Shown piece by piece: positions 43,376 to 54,050 of a stretch of DNA of 64,000 bases (within the stretch, counting starts at the first letter, position 1; every line of letters starts with the position of its first letter). The translations under genes and the position numbers were made by a program. A model generated the notes under the pieces. The model had not been told where the DNA came from and did no database searches. It was given only the letters and a program-made list of their open reading frames with translations. The stretch is from Pegoplata infirma (taxonomy: Eukaryota; Arthropoda; Insecta; Diptera; Anthomyiidae), in NCBI GenBank assembly GCA_963921195.1, contig OY992540.1, positions 36,882,971 through 36,946,970 of the forward strand, given 5' to 3'.

Positions 43376-45359
43376 GTGTATATTTGCCCTAATATTTTCA
43401 ACAAAGTTACTGAACATACCTTACACCTCAGATGGAAAGCAAACATGGTTTCATATACCGATATGCTGCAAGAACAGAGGAAAGGGGGGAAACTTCAAAC
43501 CCCCTAAAATAAAACTTCGATGTGATCTTTCAAAGTGCTGACACACGTATACTTTTTTTCTTAGTCTCCTCTACCAGAATCAATTATCGGAGCACCGTAA
43601 TTTTTTCGTGTTGTACTGTGTTATCAGTAGTCACAAACAAATTTGGTTGATATTACTGTCTTTTAATGGAAGCAATCAGAAAATTCAGTTGTCACAGACG
43701 AATATAGAGAAGCAACCGAATTTAAAGTTGTAACAACTGAAAAACTAAATTGAAATTATTTTTTTGGAGTGCAGCATCGTGTATTTCACAAACGGACGCT
43801 AGAATGCCTAAAAATCAATGAAGGATTTGTATAATGGGGTCCTACACCGATATTTTGATACTCTGGTTGAATGGTATAAAAAGTACATTGTCCTTGCCAA
43901 CTAATAATGACATGATGACAGTTGGTAAAACATGCTTCAACAATTTGACTGATTTGCAATTTTTAACTTAAGCTTCATCAGTATGATGAAACTTGTTCTC
44001 AAAACTGATGAAAGCTGGTGTGGAAACAATTTTATTAATATTTATATCAATTGGACACTTTTCTTTCATTGTAGAAGGATTTTTCTTCCATAAAATATCT
44101 CTGACCCATTATGCATTGTAATAAAAACACTCAAAATACCAGTGTTCATTTACTCGTGCTGGGTAATTCAATATAATTTTTTTTTTTCAAAAATATAGAT
44201 TTATTAATAGCTTGTCTACATAAAGGATTAATGAATATATTCAGCGTTGTTCCTTTCATACAAAACTTTTTTAAGATTTTGGGTTGCTATTTTTGGTAAA
44301 CCGCAAAGGATGATGACTGAAATCCACCTAGATAACTAGCGGACTAGCTAACTGACCATTTGTTTCGTAATCCTGCACTTAATCCTTTTCTTTTTGTTGT
44401 TGCTTATTTGGTTGTTAATCACCGCAATATGTATGTAAAATTGTTGCATGCACCGAAATAATACAACAACAACAACAACAAATACAAAGAAAAGGAAGTA
44501 AGCTAGGTCGAAGGACTAGTTAAATATGAAAAGTGTGTTTTGTAGAAAAAATAAGTACCTGCTACCAACAACACTTAAGGTTCTTCTTCCCAATCGTGTA
44601 GGCCAAATAATATTTGTTAAACATGTGTAGTTTACCACCAAAAACTCATTCTAAGATCTCTACTAGCAGTACTTATGTAAATTTCTTAAATCCTTGCATT
44701 AGGTAGATAGAGAGTAGGTCAGTCAGTCGTTACTTAGAGTTGGTTCTTCATATCTTGCCTGCTGTTAACAAAAGAAGTACAATAGTTGTAATAAAACGTG
44801 TCATTGTTTGTTCTAACTCATAGAAGGTGGAAAACAAAAGCAACCTCATACGGAGGAGATTTTTTTGTGGTTACCACGCTTTAACCACAACCCATAAATA
44901 CCACAAAAGCATCATAAAATCATCATTATCATAGTTTTATGTGCCTGTTTCACTATTTTTGTGTGTTTCTAAAACAGCTGCTCCTTAATGACAGGCTACT
45001 GCAATATAACTAGCGACTACTACTACTGACTATTGCCAGGCAGTCAGTCAGTCATAAATCGTTAGTCCTTTCTAGTAATGAACGAATGAAGATACTGTAA
45101 TTTCCAACTCAATTTTCCACTTTTATGTAAATAGACAGAAAGACAGACAGGAGATGTGTTCATTCAAAGTTTTATTTTTATTTCTATTTTTTTTTTCTAG
45201 AGGTTTCAACACATTATTTTTTTGAATTACGAGCTTATCAATCAATCAACTACTTTTTAAATACACAAAGTTATATTTTTAAACTCGTTTACGGTCATTT
45301 GAATTGTAACTACACTTAAGGAAAAATGTTTGTTAATTGTTTATTACTTATACCAGATA
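43376..45359. other. Mostly low-repeat host DNA, no gene recognised
   Basis: 43600-43770 is a relative of the 2380-2600 repeat (AACAACTGAAAAACTAAATT, CAGTTGTCACAGACG). 43785-43880 is a short mini-me core trace. From 44160 to 45340 the sequence is unique-looking with CAACAACAACAACAACA at 44463 and GTCAGTCAGTC simple repeats near 44720 and 45047. I found no exon-like frame. Confidence 0.4.
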
Positions 45360-48230
45360 TGAATCGGATGAGCCAGGAACTGAAAACTTGATTTGATCTG
45401 AAGTATTGTTTTTTAAATATTTTTCTAGTATTCCAAGGTATTTAAATTCTGAGAGGAATAGAAAACTTTGGAGACCGAAATTGTAGTGAACAGGAAGTTC
45501 GGATTGGAGTCGATCGATTGAGTTATTTCAGACCATATGACATGATAATCCATTCATAATCAATTCAAAACCGGATCGAAATCATAATCAGCAACCCTCT
45601 GAGGATCCCGATTGGTTTCAGTTACAATTAAAGCTTCAAAAATCGCGAAATTTCGCAAAACTTCAAAGAGAATTTTCAAGCAAATGGCGCCCGAGCAGGG
45701 GCACAACTGAAATCGTCAAGCGTAAACATAGAAACTTCTACCAACGAGTGAAAGTCAGTCTGAAAACTGGATTTGGTCTGGAGTTTTATTTTTTAAATAT
45801 TTTTCTATTGTTCTAAGTTTTTCAAATTCTGATAGGGATAGAAAATTTTGGAGACCGAAATTGTGGTGAACAGGAAGTTCGGATTGGAGCCGATCGATGA
45901 TCGATGAGAGACCTGTTCTAATGCATCTTCTAACCTGATGATAATCTATTCAAAACCTAATTAAAATCTTGTTTAGCAACCTTCAGAGAGTCCCGCTCGG
46001 TTTTAGTTACAATTAAACCTTCAAAAATTACAAAATTTGCTCCAGAAAACAATCAAAATTCGCAAACATTACTTAGAGAGTTTTCAAGCAAATGGCGCCC
46101 ACGCTGGAGCTCAACTGAAATCGTCAAGCGTAAACATAGAAGCTTCTACCAACGAGTGTAAGTCAGTTTGCAAACTGGATTTGGTCTGGAGTTTTATTTT
46201 TTAAATATTTTTTTATTGTTCTAAGCTATTCAAAATCTGAGAGGGATAGAAAACTTTAGAGACCGAAATTGTGGTGAACAGGAAGTCCGGATTGTAGTCG
46301 ATCGACTAAGTTATTTCAAACCATATGAAAGACCTGTTCTTATGCATCTTCTAACCTGATGCTAATTTATTCAAAACCTAATCAAAATCTTGTTTAGCAA
46401 CCCTCAGAGGATCCCGATTGGTTTAAGTTACAATTAAACCTTCAAAAACTACGAAATTTGCTCCACAAAACATTAAAATTTCTCACAAAATACTTAGAGA
46501 ACTACCACCAACGAGTGTAAGTCAGTCGGAAAACTGGATTTAGTCTGGAGTTTTGTTTTTTAAATAGTTTTCTATTGTTCTAAGTTTTTCAAACTCTGAT
46601 AGGGATAGAACACTTTAGAGACCGAAATTGTGGTAAACAGGAAGTTTGGATTGGAGCCGATCGATTAAGTTATTTCAAACCATATGAAGGACCCATTCTT
46701 ATGCGTCTTCTTACCTGATGATAACCCATTCAAAACCTAACCAAAATCACATAAAAATTTCTACCAACGAGTGTGAGTCAGTCGGAAAACTAGATTTGAT
46801 ATGGAGTTTTGTTTCTTAAATATTTTTCTATTGTTCTAAGTTATTTTAATTCTGAGAGGGATAGAAAACTTTGGAGACAGTAATTGTGGTGAACAGGAAG
46901 TTTGGATTGGAGCCGATCGATTAAGTTATTCCAAGCCTTATGAGATGCATTTTCTAACCTGATGATAATCTATTCAAAACCTAATCAAAATCTTGTTTAG
47001 CAACCTTAAGAGAGTGTCGATCGAATTCAGTTACAATTAAACCTTAAAAAATTACGAAATTTTCTCCAGAACACATTTAAATTCCGTAAAAATTACTTAG
47101 AGAATTTTTAAGCAAATGGCGCCCACGCTGGGGCTCAACTGAAATCGCTAAGCGAAAACATAAAAACTATTGAAAACGAGTGTGAGCCACTCTAAATGAA
47201 TGAAAGCAACCAAATTACTTTTTCTGGAAGAGCCAGTAACATCCACCGTTCAACGATGGGACTTTAGATTCAGATGATGCAACAAAAATTTAATTCTGTA
47301 ACGTATGGTTACAGGTTTAACCAGCAGATAAATTCTACTTTTAAGAGACACACAATTGTTGTGCTCCCAATCTCTTAACAAATTGAGCGACTAAGGTTTT
47401 TCTAAACATCATTAAGTACCGGATTTTTATTTTGTTTTAACCAATTATTCAAAAATAACGAAATTTCTTCCAGGAAACATTTTAATCCCGCAAAAATTAC
47501 TTACAAATTTTCAAGCAAATGGTGCCCACTCAGGCGCTCAACTGAAATCGTAAAGCGAAAACATAGAAACTACTGGCAACAAGTGTGAGTCAGTCCAAAT
47601 TCATGAAAGCAACTCAATTTCTATTTCGGGATGAGTCGATAACATCCAGTGTTCAACGCTGGGACTTAAGATTCGGATGCTGCAACAAATATTTATGTTT
47701 TTAAGTTTTGATTACAGGTATAACCAGATGAAACAGTCTACGTATAAGAGACGCTCAGTTGTGGTGCTTTTAATCTCATAACACATTGATCGGCTAAGGA
47801 TTTTCCGAACTTCATAAGGGACCTGATTTGGGGTTTGTTTTAAATTAATTACCTTTTTTGGAGTTATGCATGGTGAAACTGCAGATTTTTACTTTCGGTT
47901 ACAGGTTAAACCGTGATCGTCTTTTTTTTATAATAAATCGATAATAGTACTGCTCTTATAAGTGTTTCTACCTGTTAATAGTTTATTCAAAAGCTGGATG
48001 GGATAGAAGAGTGTGGAGACCGAAATCGTATTAACCAACACTGTGGATCGGTTTTGGCTCCAAATCGGCTTCGAAACATTAAGAAACTTGTTAAGGACAT
48101 AGAAATTTCGCTAAAACTTTTTATAGAATTTTCCAACAAATGGCGCCCAAGCAGGGGCCAGACTTAAATCGCTAACCAAAACCAGAGAAACAAACGAGTA
48201 ACCATACGATTCAACAACCTTTCGGGAAAT
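45360..48230 (+). repeat. Tandem array, about 260-410-bp units, with primer-binding-site-like motifs
   Basis: The phrase GGAGACCGAAATTGTGGTGA or a close variant recurs near 45470, 45850, 46258, 46618, 46876 and 48018, with TGAACAGGAAGTTCGGATTGG after it in most units. Five positions carry TCAAGCAAATGGCGCCC-type sequence followed by CTCAACTGAAATCG. Units at 46510 and 46775 have lost this part by deletion. From 47190 two units switch to a second interior (GGGACTTTAGATTC, TTACAGGTTTAACCAG) but keep the same motif and leader. No gag or pol frame is present. Confidence 0.75.
45685..45702 (+). other. tRNA-Lys primer-binding-site-like motif 1 of the array
   Basis: TGGCGCCCGAGCAGGGGC differs at two positions from the complement of the conserved 3' end of tRNA-Lys(UUU). 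Equivalent motifs are at 46093-46110, 47117-47134, 47520-47537 and 48141-48158; those at 46093 and 47117 read TGGCGCCCACGCTGG and are nearer to the tRNA-Lys(CUU) end. Confidence 0.55.
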
Positions 48231-48817
48231 ATTGAGCATCTTTTCGCATGGCGGAGTTTATTTACTCAAAGAGGAACAACTGCACGAATTACTATAGAAC
48301 ATTTAAAAAAAAACTAATGAATTTTACATACTGTTATCAATCACTATTTTTTTAGTGTATTTTAAATTTGTTATTTAAAAACCATGCATGATTTCTAATA
48401 CTATGATGAGTTGATGACTGTTATAATGATGATATTTACCCAAAGTTTTAAGAACCTGTTATAATGTTTTATCGTTCCACAAATATCTTAATCCGAAAAC
48501 CAAAAACCATAAAAATGTTTGCTGATCCAAAATGCAATTAACACATTACTGTGCTAAAGACTTGTACAAACAGACATACAGAATCACATATAGAGAGAAA
48601 GATACAGTTTACAATTTACAAACAAAAAATAACATTCACATGATTTTTATTTCTATTTGCAATATGTTTCAGTTTCATTCAATTTCTAACTCCCTCAGGG
48701 GCAGCTTCATCACCATCGTCATCATCATCATTGAAATCCTCATAATGCGAGTTTCCTGTTTGATGAAATTATCAAACAGAGTGAAAGCAGCACAAAAAAG
48801 AAATAAAAAATACTTAC
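48231..48817. other. Low-repeat DNA, possible first intron of a minus-strand gene
   Basis: Unique-looking AT-rich DNA with CATCACCATCGTCATCATCA at 48709-48728. If the exon at 48818-48866 is real, this would be intron on the minus strand. The overlapping frames 48532-48888 (plus) and 48675-48899 (minus) are not supported beyond that exon. Confidence 0.35.
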
Positions 48818-48866
48818 TGTCGTTAAACAAATTAGGCAGCAAGTCAAAATCTGTTTCCGCTATCAT
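48818..48866 (-). CDS. Candidate first coding exon of an unidentified host gene (partial)
   Basis: On the minus strand, AACAAACATG gives a good fly start context; the frame reads MIAETDFDLLPNLFND and then meets ACA|GTAAGTA, a near-consensus splice donor, leaving a phase-1 intron. The peptide is acidic with hydrophobic residues, as in some activation domains, but 16 residues are too few to name a family. Upstream on the minus strand are repeated AAATC phrases and a 20-bp palindrome (48944-48963). I saw no downstream exon; the next 48 kb on this strand is mostly repeats, so a very long intron would be needed within the window. Confidence 0.35.
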
Positions 48867-48943
48867 GTTTGTTAAGTGCTTGATTTGATTTGATTTCATT
48901 TGATTTTATTCGATTTCAGTTTTTTTTTTTGTTTCTTTCTATC

Positions 48944-48963
48944 ATCTCTGTTATAACAGAGAT
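48944..48963. promoter_or_regulatory. Perfect 20-bp palindrome near the candidate exon
   Basis: ATCTCTGTTATAACAGAGAT is its own reverse complement. It lies 78-97 bp upstream of the candidate start codon on the minus strand, where a dimeric regulator could bind; equally it may be a chance palindrome in AT-rich DNA. TATAT directly follows on the plus strand. Confidence 0.3.
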
Positions 48964-49253
48964 ATACAAGAAAGTCTCCATTTAGTTTTGGCAAAAAGTC
49001 TAAGGGAAGTTTTTTTTCTACGTGGTTTCCATTTCTAGTGGCAACCAAAAGCTGGAAGTAAAACCAAAAGTTTGTTTTAAATATTTACTTCGAAACAGGG
49101 ATGGTACAGAAAAAATTATGATAGGTTAGGTTATGTTGTGAGTAGCTGCTTGCGTTTTACGTCAGCACTTATAGACTCTGAGGTCCGCTGTGTTACCATG
49201 GAACTATAAAAGATTCCCCTACTAGTCAATTCCGTTAAATTAATTTTAGTTCC

Positions 49254-50766
49254 TTATGAAACTTTTAAGATTTTGAATTTTGACATCCGACAAATCAGAA
49301 AGATCATGGAGCTCCCTAGATCCCAGTTAAAGAAGTCTTTCACCAAAAAGTTCCGGGAAATTACAGATAAAGTGTTAGATAGTTTCCAACTCCTCCTTAT
49401 CCATGCAACTCCGGCAAAAGTCGTTTGACGCCACATTGAACCGCTCTGTGTTCTCTTCTATAACAAAGTGTCTGGCAATTTCAGCAACCACCGGCGAAAT
49501 CTCTCCTTTTGGAAGCAATATCAACTTACTGGTGCTTTTCTGATTAAGAAAAGGTCGTGTAGTCCGACACGTCCATTTCTGATTGTCAAGTTTGTAGGGG
49601 CATACCAACACATTCCAACTCCGTTGGAACCTGTAAGGTACTTCCAAGTCGTGTAAGCTCATGGGCTTTGCAATTTCCTGTATGTCAAATTGCTTGTCCA
49701 TCTCATTAAAAGACTGCGGCAGTTATGGGCAGATCTTGTTGTTAGAAACGTTGAATCCAGGAACCTGACCGCAGCTTGACTGTCAGATTAGATGTTGACT
49801 GCGGTTGTTGACAAGACATTGCAACTCAACCAGCCAGCCACTTCCTTTATTGGCAGCATCTCTTTTTGGTAAACACTGCCATGGTCTGGCAATCTTCGAG
49901 CCAGGCTCAACAAAAGCTCTTCCGAATAGGCTCCAATGACCACTTGTTCGTGCAGCTTTGATCCGTCTTTGTAAAAATGTATGGAGGCTCCATTAATCGG
50001 AATGACCACCATCCAAGGGTCCCTGGATGGTATCGAAGTTTTAAAGCCTCATAGACGAAGCGCAGTCCACATTTTATGGTAGTGTTATCTTCTTTATGAT
50101 GGCGCTCAATTGCCCAACATGCCCAATGGTATCAGCTGAATTCTCTGTACCTTCGGGATAAAGATGTATTTCCCTTTTATCGCTAAACCAAGCCACCAGA
50201 CAATGATGACGCACCAATCCTGTATAAATCCAATAACCGACTTAAGGGATAGATCAAAATTGTTTTCTGATGGTCCTTTTACAGGAATATAAAGCAATCG
50301 TTGCTTTTCTCACGCGTTCCTCAATATTACGTATGAAATTCAACTTCCTTTCTAAAAATATCCTAAGATACAGGTTTAGAGGATTTATAGGTCCTGAAGC
50401 TTTAAATCGCCAAGATTAATGTTGGCATATTTTTTATTTCCGTAGAAATTCCAGATGCTTTGGCGTCAGAACGTTCTAAAGCTTGAAATGGCGTCATGGA
50501 ATTGCCCGGAAAATGCATGTTTTGATGGAGATCCAGCTACTCCCCACTGGAGGTAGACCACACCCTTTTATGATGCTATAGATATCCCAAGGAGCCAGTA
50601 CTTTGCGCAGCCTGAATGCCACAGAAACGAGTTCTATGTTTTCACAGAACTTTTTCCAAGAATCACATTTGGCAATACTAATCATCTTCTTATTACCAGT
50701 CCTCGTTTGCTCTTGAAGATGTACGCCTAATAAAAATCTTTCTGCAAAAATTTTACTCGTCTGCAA
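49254..50766 (-). pseudogene. LINE ORF2 remnant: pre-RT, thumb, RNase H and zinc motif
   Basis: The zinc part FCRSCMDKEELETI (about 49416-49375) and LILLPKGEISPVVAEIA match the open copy at 18806-20002. RNase H pieces HFYKDGSKLHEQVVIGAYSE (TDGS changed to KDGS, so the first catalytic Asp alignment still holds) and YQKEMLPIKEVAGWLSCNV (Glu kept) lie at 50012-49788. A thumb piece near 50290-50200 reads RKATIALYSCK in one frame. The pre-RT piece SWKKFCENIELVSVAFRLRK is at about 50670-50610. The catalytic YADD palm that should lie between pre-RT and thumb is absent: an internal deletion. Confidence 0.7.
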
Positions 50767-51580
50767 CTTATTTGGCTTTTTTTGCTCCTAGAATTTGTAG
50801 AAGGGCAAGACGCATATATGGACCTATTACAGAAATGTTTTATATGGTCAACCAGATAGTCAATTTCCGCCAAACTATGCGGTTCAGATAAAGGCACTTC
50901 ATCCAAAAGCCCAGAAAAAGTCTGCCTATATTTCACCCAGTTTTTTCTCATTAGATTTCTGAAGACTGACACAACCGGCAGTCACGCTTCCTGCGTAAAT
51001 ACTCAATGTAGCGATGATTTGGTCCTCTTCAGCTTTCAACAGACTCAATGTAGCGATGATCTGGTTCTCTTCAGCTTTCAAGAGACTGCCTCAACCGGGC
51101 CAAGCTTCCTGAGTAAAAACTCAAAGTAGCGATGATCTTCTTTTCTTTTAAAACTCTTCAGTCATCAATTCTATCAGACAATGTATCTGATAACCATGTT
51201 ACATCAAGAAACTCTTGCTGCCTACTTGTAGCGAAATTTGGTTCAATACTCCTGTTACAAATATACATGTTATTGCTTACAAAAACTGCAAAAAGGACTC
51301 ACCTCTACTGTTTGTGTTTGTACTTCCCCAAATCGAATGATGTGCATTAGCATCACAGCAAATTACCAACTGTTGTCCCCTAGATTTAGACTTCCGAACC
51401 AGACCACGCAGCTTCTCCAGAGGTATTGCCCCCGGATTAGAAAAATACGTAGGGCTCTTAGATAAAAACCAAGTCAACTGATTCTGTCGTTAGACGCAGC
51501 AAGAGTGCAACTGAGATTGCTTACAGTGATGGAGGTTTATTTGTAGAGACCAAAACATCTTTTATTTTTTCCAACATCCT
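50727..51580 (-). pseudogene. LINE ORF2 remnant: endonuclease
   Basis: At 51477-51277 a frame contains VICCDANAHHSIWGSTNTNS, the DANAHH-x-x-WGS signature of I/LOA/R1-type endonucleases with Asp and Asn intact. An earlier frame (about 51560-51500) reads LQINLHHCK, the usual start of this endonuclease. The 50972-50727 frame is the linker between endonuclease and reverse transcriptase. The order is correct but several frame changes are required. Confidence 0.7.
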
Positions 51581-51960
51581 TTCCACCATGTTATCAAGAA
51601 GGTCGCTTTCGTCACCAGTTTCGGTTTCAAATAAGCCGAACACCTGTTCTAAGTCGGAGGCAACAAGACTCTCTGCATTCTTTACACCATGGACTTCGAT
51701 CACGATCTGAATGTCACCCACTGTGACATTAGCTTTGTCCTGCGTGAGATCACCGAGGTCGTATTCGTTACCAGATTCGATTTCGAAAATGCCAGATGCA
51801 TCTCCTATCAGCCTAGAGTCGGTCACCCTCCTCCAGATTCACCTCCCCAGCCGACTCTGACACTTTCTTGGCTGCGTCCAAAACAGGCTTCTGGTTGTCA
51901 TTGTAGACATGATGAAAAAATCAAATCTAATAATGCCGTTAGTCCTGGCTAAAACCGGAA
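51521..51960 (-). pseudogene. LINE ORF1 C-terminal remnant
   Basis: The 101-codon frame 51826-51521 is acidic and ends KIKDVLVSTNKPPSL; its last codons overlap in another frame the start of the endonuclease LQINLHHCK, a typical ORF1/ORF2 overlap. Upstream frames read VINEESLPVLARTNGIIRF (about 51985-51925), which fits the C-terminal part of insect LINE ORF1 proteins that carry a conserved domain of unknown function (I believe DUF4780). Minus-strand 52550-52220 gives the preceding part: TKLNEICFRLLESMPDFIP and an SRARAWIPTA-like region, beyond a TA-element insertion. Confidence 0.55.
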
Positions 51961-51984
51961 GTGATTCCTCATTAATTACTGCTA

Positions 51985-52214
51985 CACCCAAAAAAAAAAC
52001 GTGGGTATTCAATACTAAAAATTTAACTAATTTTAGTCCAAAAGGACCTAGTGCAGAAATTGGTAACAAATACTAAAATTTTTAACTACTATTAGTCAAA
52101 TCCAGTAAAAATTACTAATGTTAGTACTTTGAAGATACTAAAATTAGTAACGAATTAGTAGATTTTGGTACAATATCACTTACTAAACCTTTTACTGTAG
52201 AATTATTTTGAGTG
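51985..52214. mobile_element. Family T TA element, copy 2
   Basis: Flanked by TA (51983-51984, 52215-52216). Starts CACCCAAAAAAAAAACGTGG and ends ATTATTTTGAGTG, nearly identical to 9426-9654. It lies within LINE ORF1 sequence, splitting VINEESL from the region that normally precedes it. Confidence 0.9.
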
Positions 52215-52558
52215 TAGTTGTCGAGCACCCTCCATATCACTCAATCGCAATTTGCCAATTCGGAGTTAGAAGGTCAGGATTTCAGACCCTGATCATATTC
52301 AGAGCGACTTCAGTGTCATTTTTAGCCGTCGGAATCCATGCATTAGCCCTGGGCTGCGACGGGAGATCATGTTTGTTCACGACCTCCAGTTTGGCTCCAG
52401 CCCATATCTCTCGTTTCCAAAATCAATGACTTTTCTCGCATTTGATACCGACCTGCGTTGACAGTAGAAGGGATAAAATCAGGCATACTCTCAAGGAGCC
52501 TAAAGCAAATTTCATTTAATTTAGTTTCCACTAAACTCCAGCAGCCATAACGAGGCTA

Positions 52559-52791
52559 CACTCAAAATAATTCTACAGTAAAAGGTTTAGTAAGTGATAT
52601 TGTACCAAAATCTACTAATTCGTTACTAATTTTAGTATCTTCAAAGTACTACTTAACATTAGTAATTTTTACTGGATTTGACTAATATTAGTTAAAAATT
52701 TTAGTATTTGTTACCAATTTCTGCACAAGGTCCTTTTGGACTAAAATTAGTTAAATTTTTAGTATTAAATACCCACGTTTTTTTTTGGGTG
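52559..52791. mobile_element. Family T TA element, copy 3 (inverted)
   Basis: Flanked by TA (52557-52558, 52792-52793). Starts CACTCAAAATAATTCTACAG and ends ACGTTTTTTTTTGGGTG, the reverse complement of copies 1 and 2. It is about 345 bp from copy 2, in opposite orientation, in the same LINE ORF1. Confidence 0.9.
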
Positions 52792-53479
52792 TACCTTTCA
52801 CTTAGGTAAACGTTTCTCATGTGGCGAGTGTAACCTGCTACCAGATTTCGATGACGAGGCCAAAACAGCGCATTGCCAAAAGTTTGTCCTGTTCTGCAAT
52901 GAAAATAAATGTTCCGAATTTGTTCTGCCTTTTAGCCGGCCTCCTAAAATTAATAAAATTGTACCAACTTAATCATCCCTGCTGCAAAGAAAAAAAGGTA
53001 TTGTTTAAATATCAATTCACATGTAATACGGTAATTTTGTTGTTCTCGCTATTTTCGTTATTTACTAAATTGTATAAAAAAAGGGGGTGACATTTTTTGG
53101 ATGCTTAACATTCTCTATACTTTTTTAAGTCTTATCAAAATTATTTATTTAGCAAAAGATTTTAATCCTTAGACAAAAAAGTTTTCATTTCATGACTGTT
53201 GTAGTAAAATCAGGAATTATTTCCGTTGTAATCTTCCGTAGCCACCCCACTCATTTACCATTAACTATCCTGAAACATTATGACAGCTGGTTACAAATAT
53301 TATTTGATACTTTGGCATGAGGCTTTTAGAATTTACGTTAAACATTTTTGAGGTTTTTTTTTTGTTAATTTGAAATGAAAACTTATCACCCTTCGGTAAG
53401 AAATACTTTTTTTTTTTGGAAAATTAGTTTTTGATGGAAAACTTTTCGTTGATGAGAGTATTCACCTATTTAATTAATT

Positions 53480-54050
53480 AAAAAAATTAAATGAACTGAG
53501 TAAATGGTTAAAATACAGTTTGGTGGTTAATCTAAGGCAGAGGAACTACCATTACGACCTGGGATCGATTCCTGACTACAGTAAAACTTTTTTGATGTTT
53601 AATATTTATTTAAAAATAAATTCTAATTAATGTTTATTAAAAAATTAAAATTATTTTTAGTCCACCTTTAAAATATTATATTTTGAGTAGATTTATTCAA
53701 GCTCGAGGTCATTATTTCCTTTACTAATTAAAACTAATAAAATAATTTTTAAGAATTTTTATTTTTGTGCTGGTAATTTTTGAAATACTTATTGATAGCC
53801 GACAATTTTTTTTGGTTATTTGACGATCTTGATCTTTATAAGAGATTGTACAATTTTCTTCTTCTAATTCTCATTGAAGGTAGAGTTTAATATGTATTAA
53901 TACTTTTGTTAAGGGTTTTGACAGGAATCGAACCTACGACCCCTGCTTAATAAGTTAGCACGCTACCAACTAACCTACAGGAGAATATTATAGTTGTAAT
54001 TAGTAAAGGAAACAATGGCCTTAAGCCAGATAAACAAAAATTAAAAAATA
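53480..54050. repeat. Foldback-like region with two tRNA-like pieces
   Basis: 53690-53735 (TTCAAGCTCGAGGTCATTAT, TTTACTAATTAAAACTA) and 53990-54035 (TAATTAGTAAAGGAAACAAT, CTTAAGCCAGATAAAC) are inverted relatives of the foldback ends at 42632-43320. Between them on the minus strand, 53982-53914 looks tRNA-like (next entry). On the plus strand, 53548-53585 reads CGACCTGGGATCGATTCCTG, another B-box-like stretch. It is probably a composite of a foldback element and tRNA-derived SINE parts. Confidence 0.5.
53914..53982 (-). ncRNA. tRNA-derived sequence (SINE-like), not an intact tRNA
   Basis: On the minus strand GTAGGTTAGTTGGTAGCGTG resembles a D arm with A box, then TGCTAACTTATTAAGCA can form an anticodon-like stem, and GTCGTAGGTTCGATTCCTGT contains a full B box (GGTTCGATTCC). 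The acceptor ends do not pair and position 33 is not T, so it is unlikely to be a functional tRNA; a SINE head or promoter is more likely. Confidence 0.45.

Larger units (their letters stand above)
49124..52830 (-). mobile_element. Decayed two-ORF LINE (family A) with two TA elements inserted
   Basis: The 3' tail GGTTAGGTTATG lies at 49124-49135 on the plus strand and the 3' UTR matches 18715-18800. Going right on the map the minus strand shows zinc motif, RNase H, thumb, pre-RT, endonuclease, then ORF1. Two family-T TA elements at 51985-52214 and 52559-52791 cut ORF1. Nearly the whole element order survives, but with many frameshifts and a loss of the palm region. It is the longest family A copy in the window. 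Confidence 0.75.

Noticed and set aside
45685..45702. TGGCGCCCGAGCAGGGGC as evidence of a retrovirus
   Set aside because: The primer site type is shared by many LTR retrotransposons; no gag, pol or env frame is present.
53914..53982. Functional tRNA gene
   Set aside because: Good B box but mismatched acceptor ends and non-standard anticodon loop; kept only as tRNA-derived sequence.
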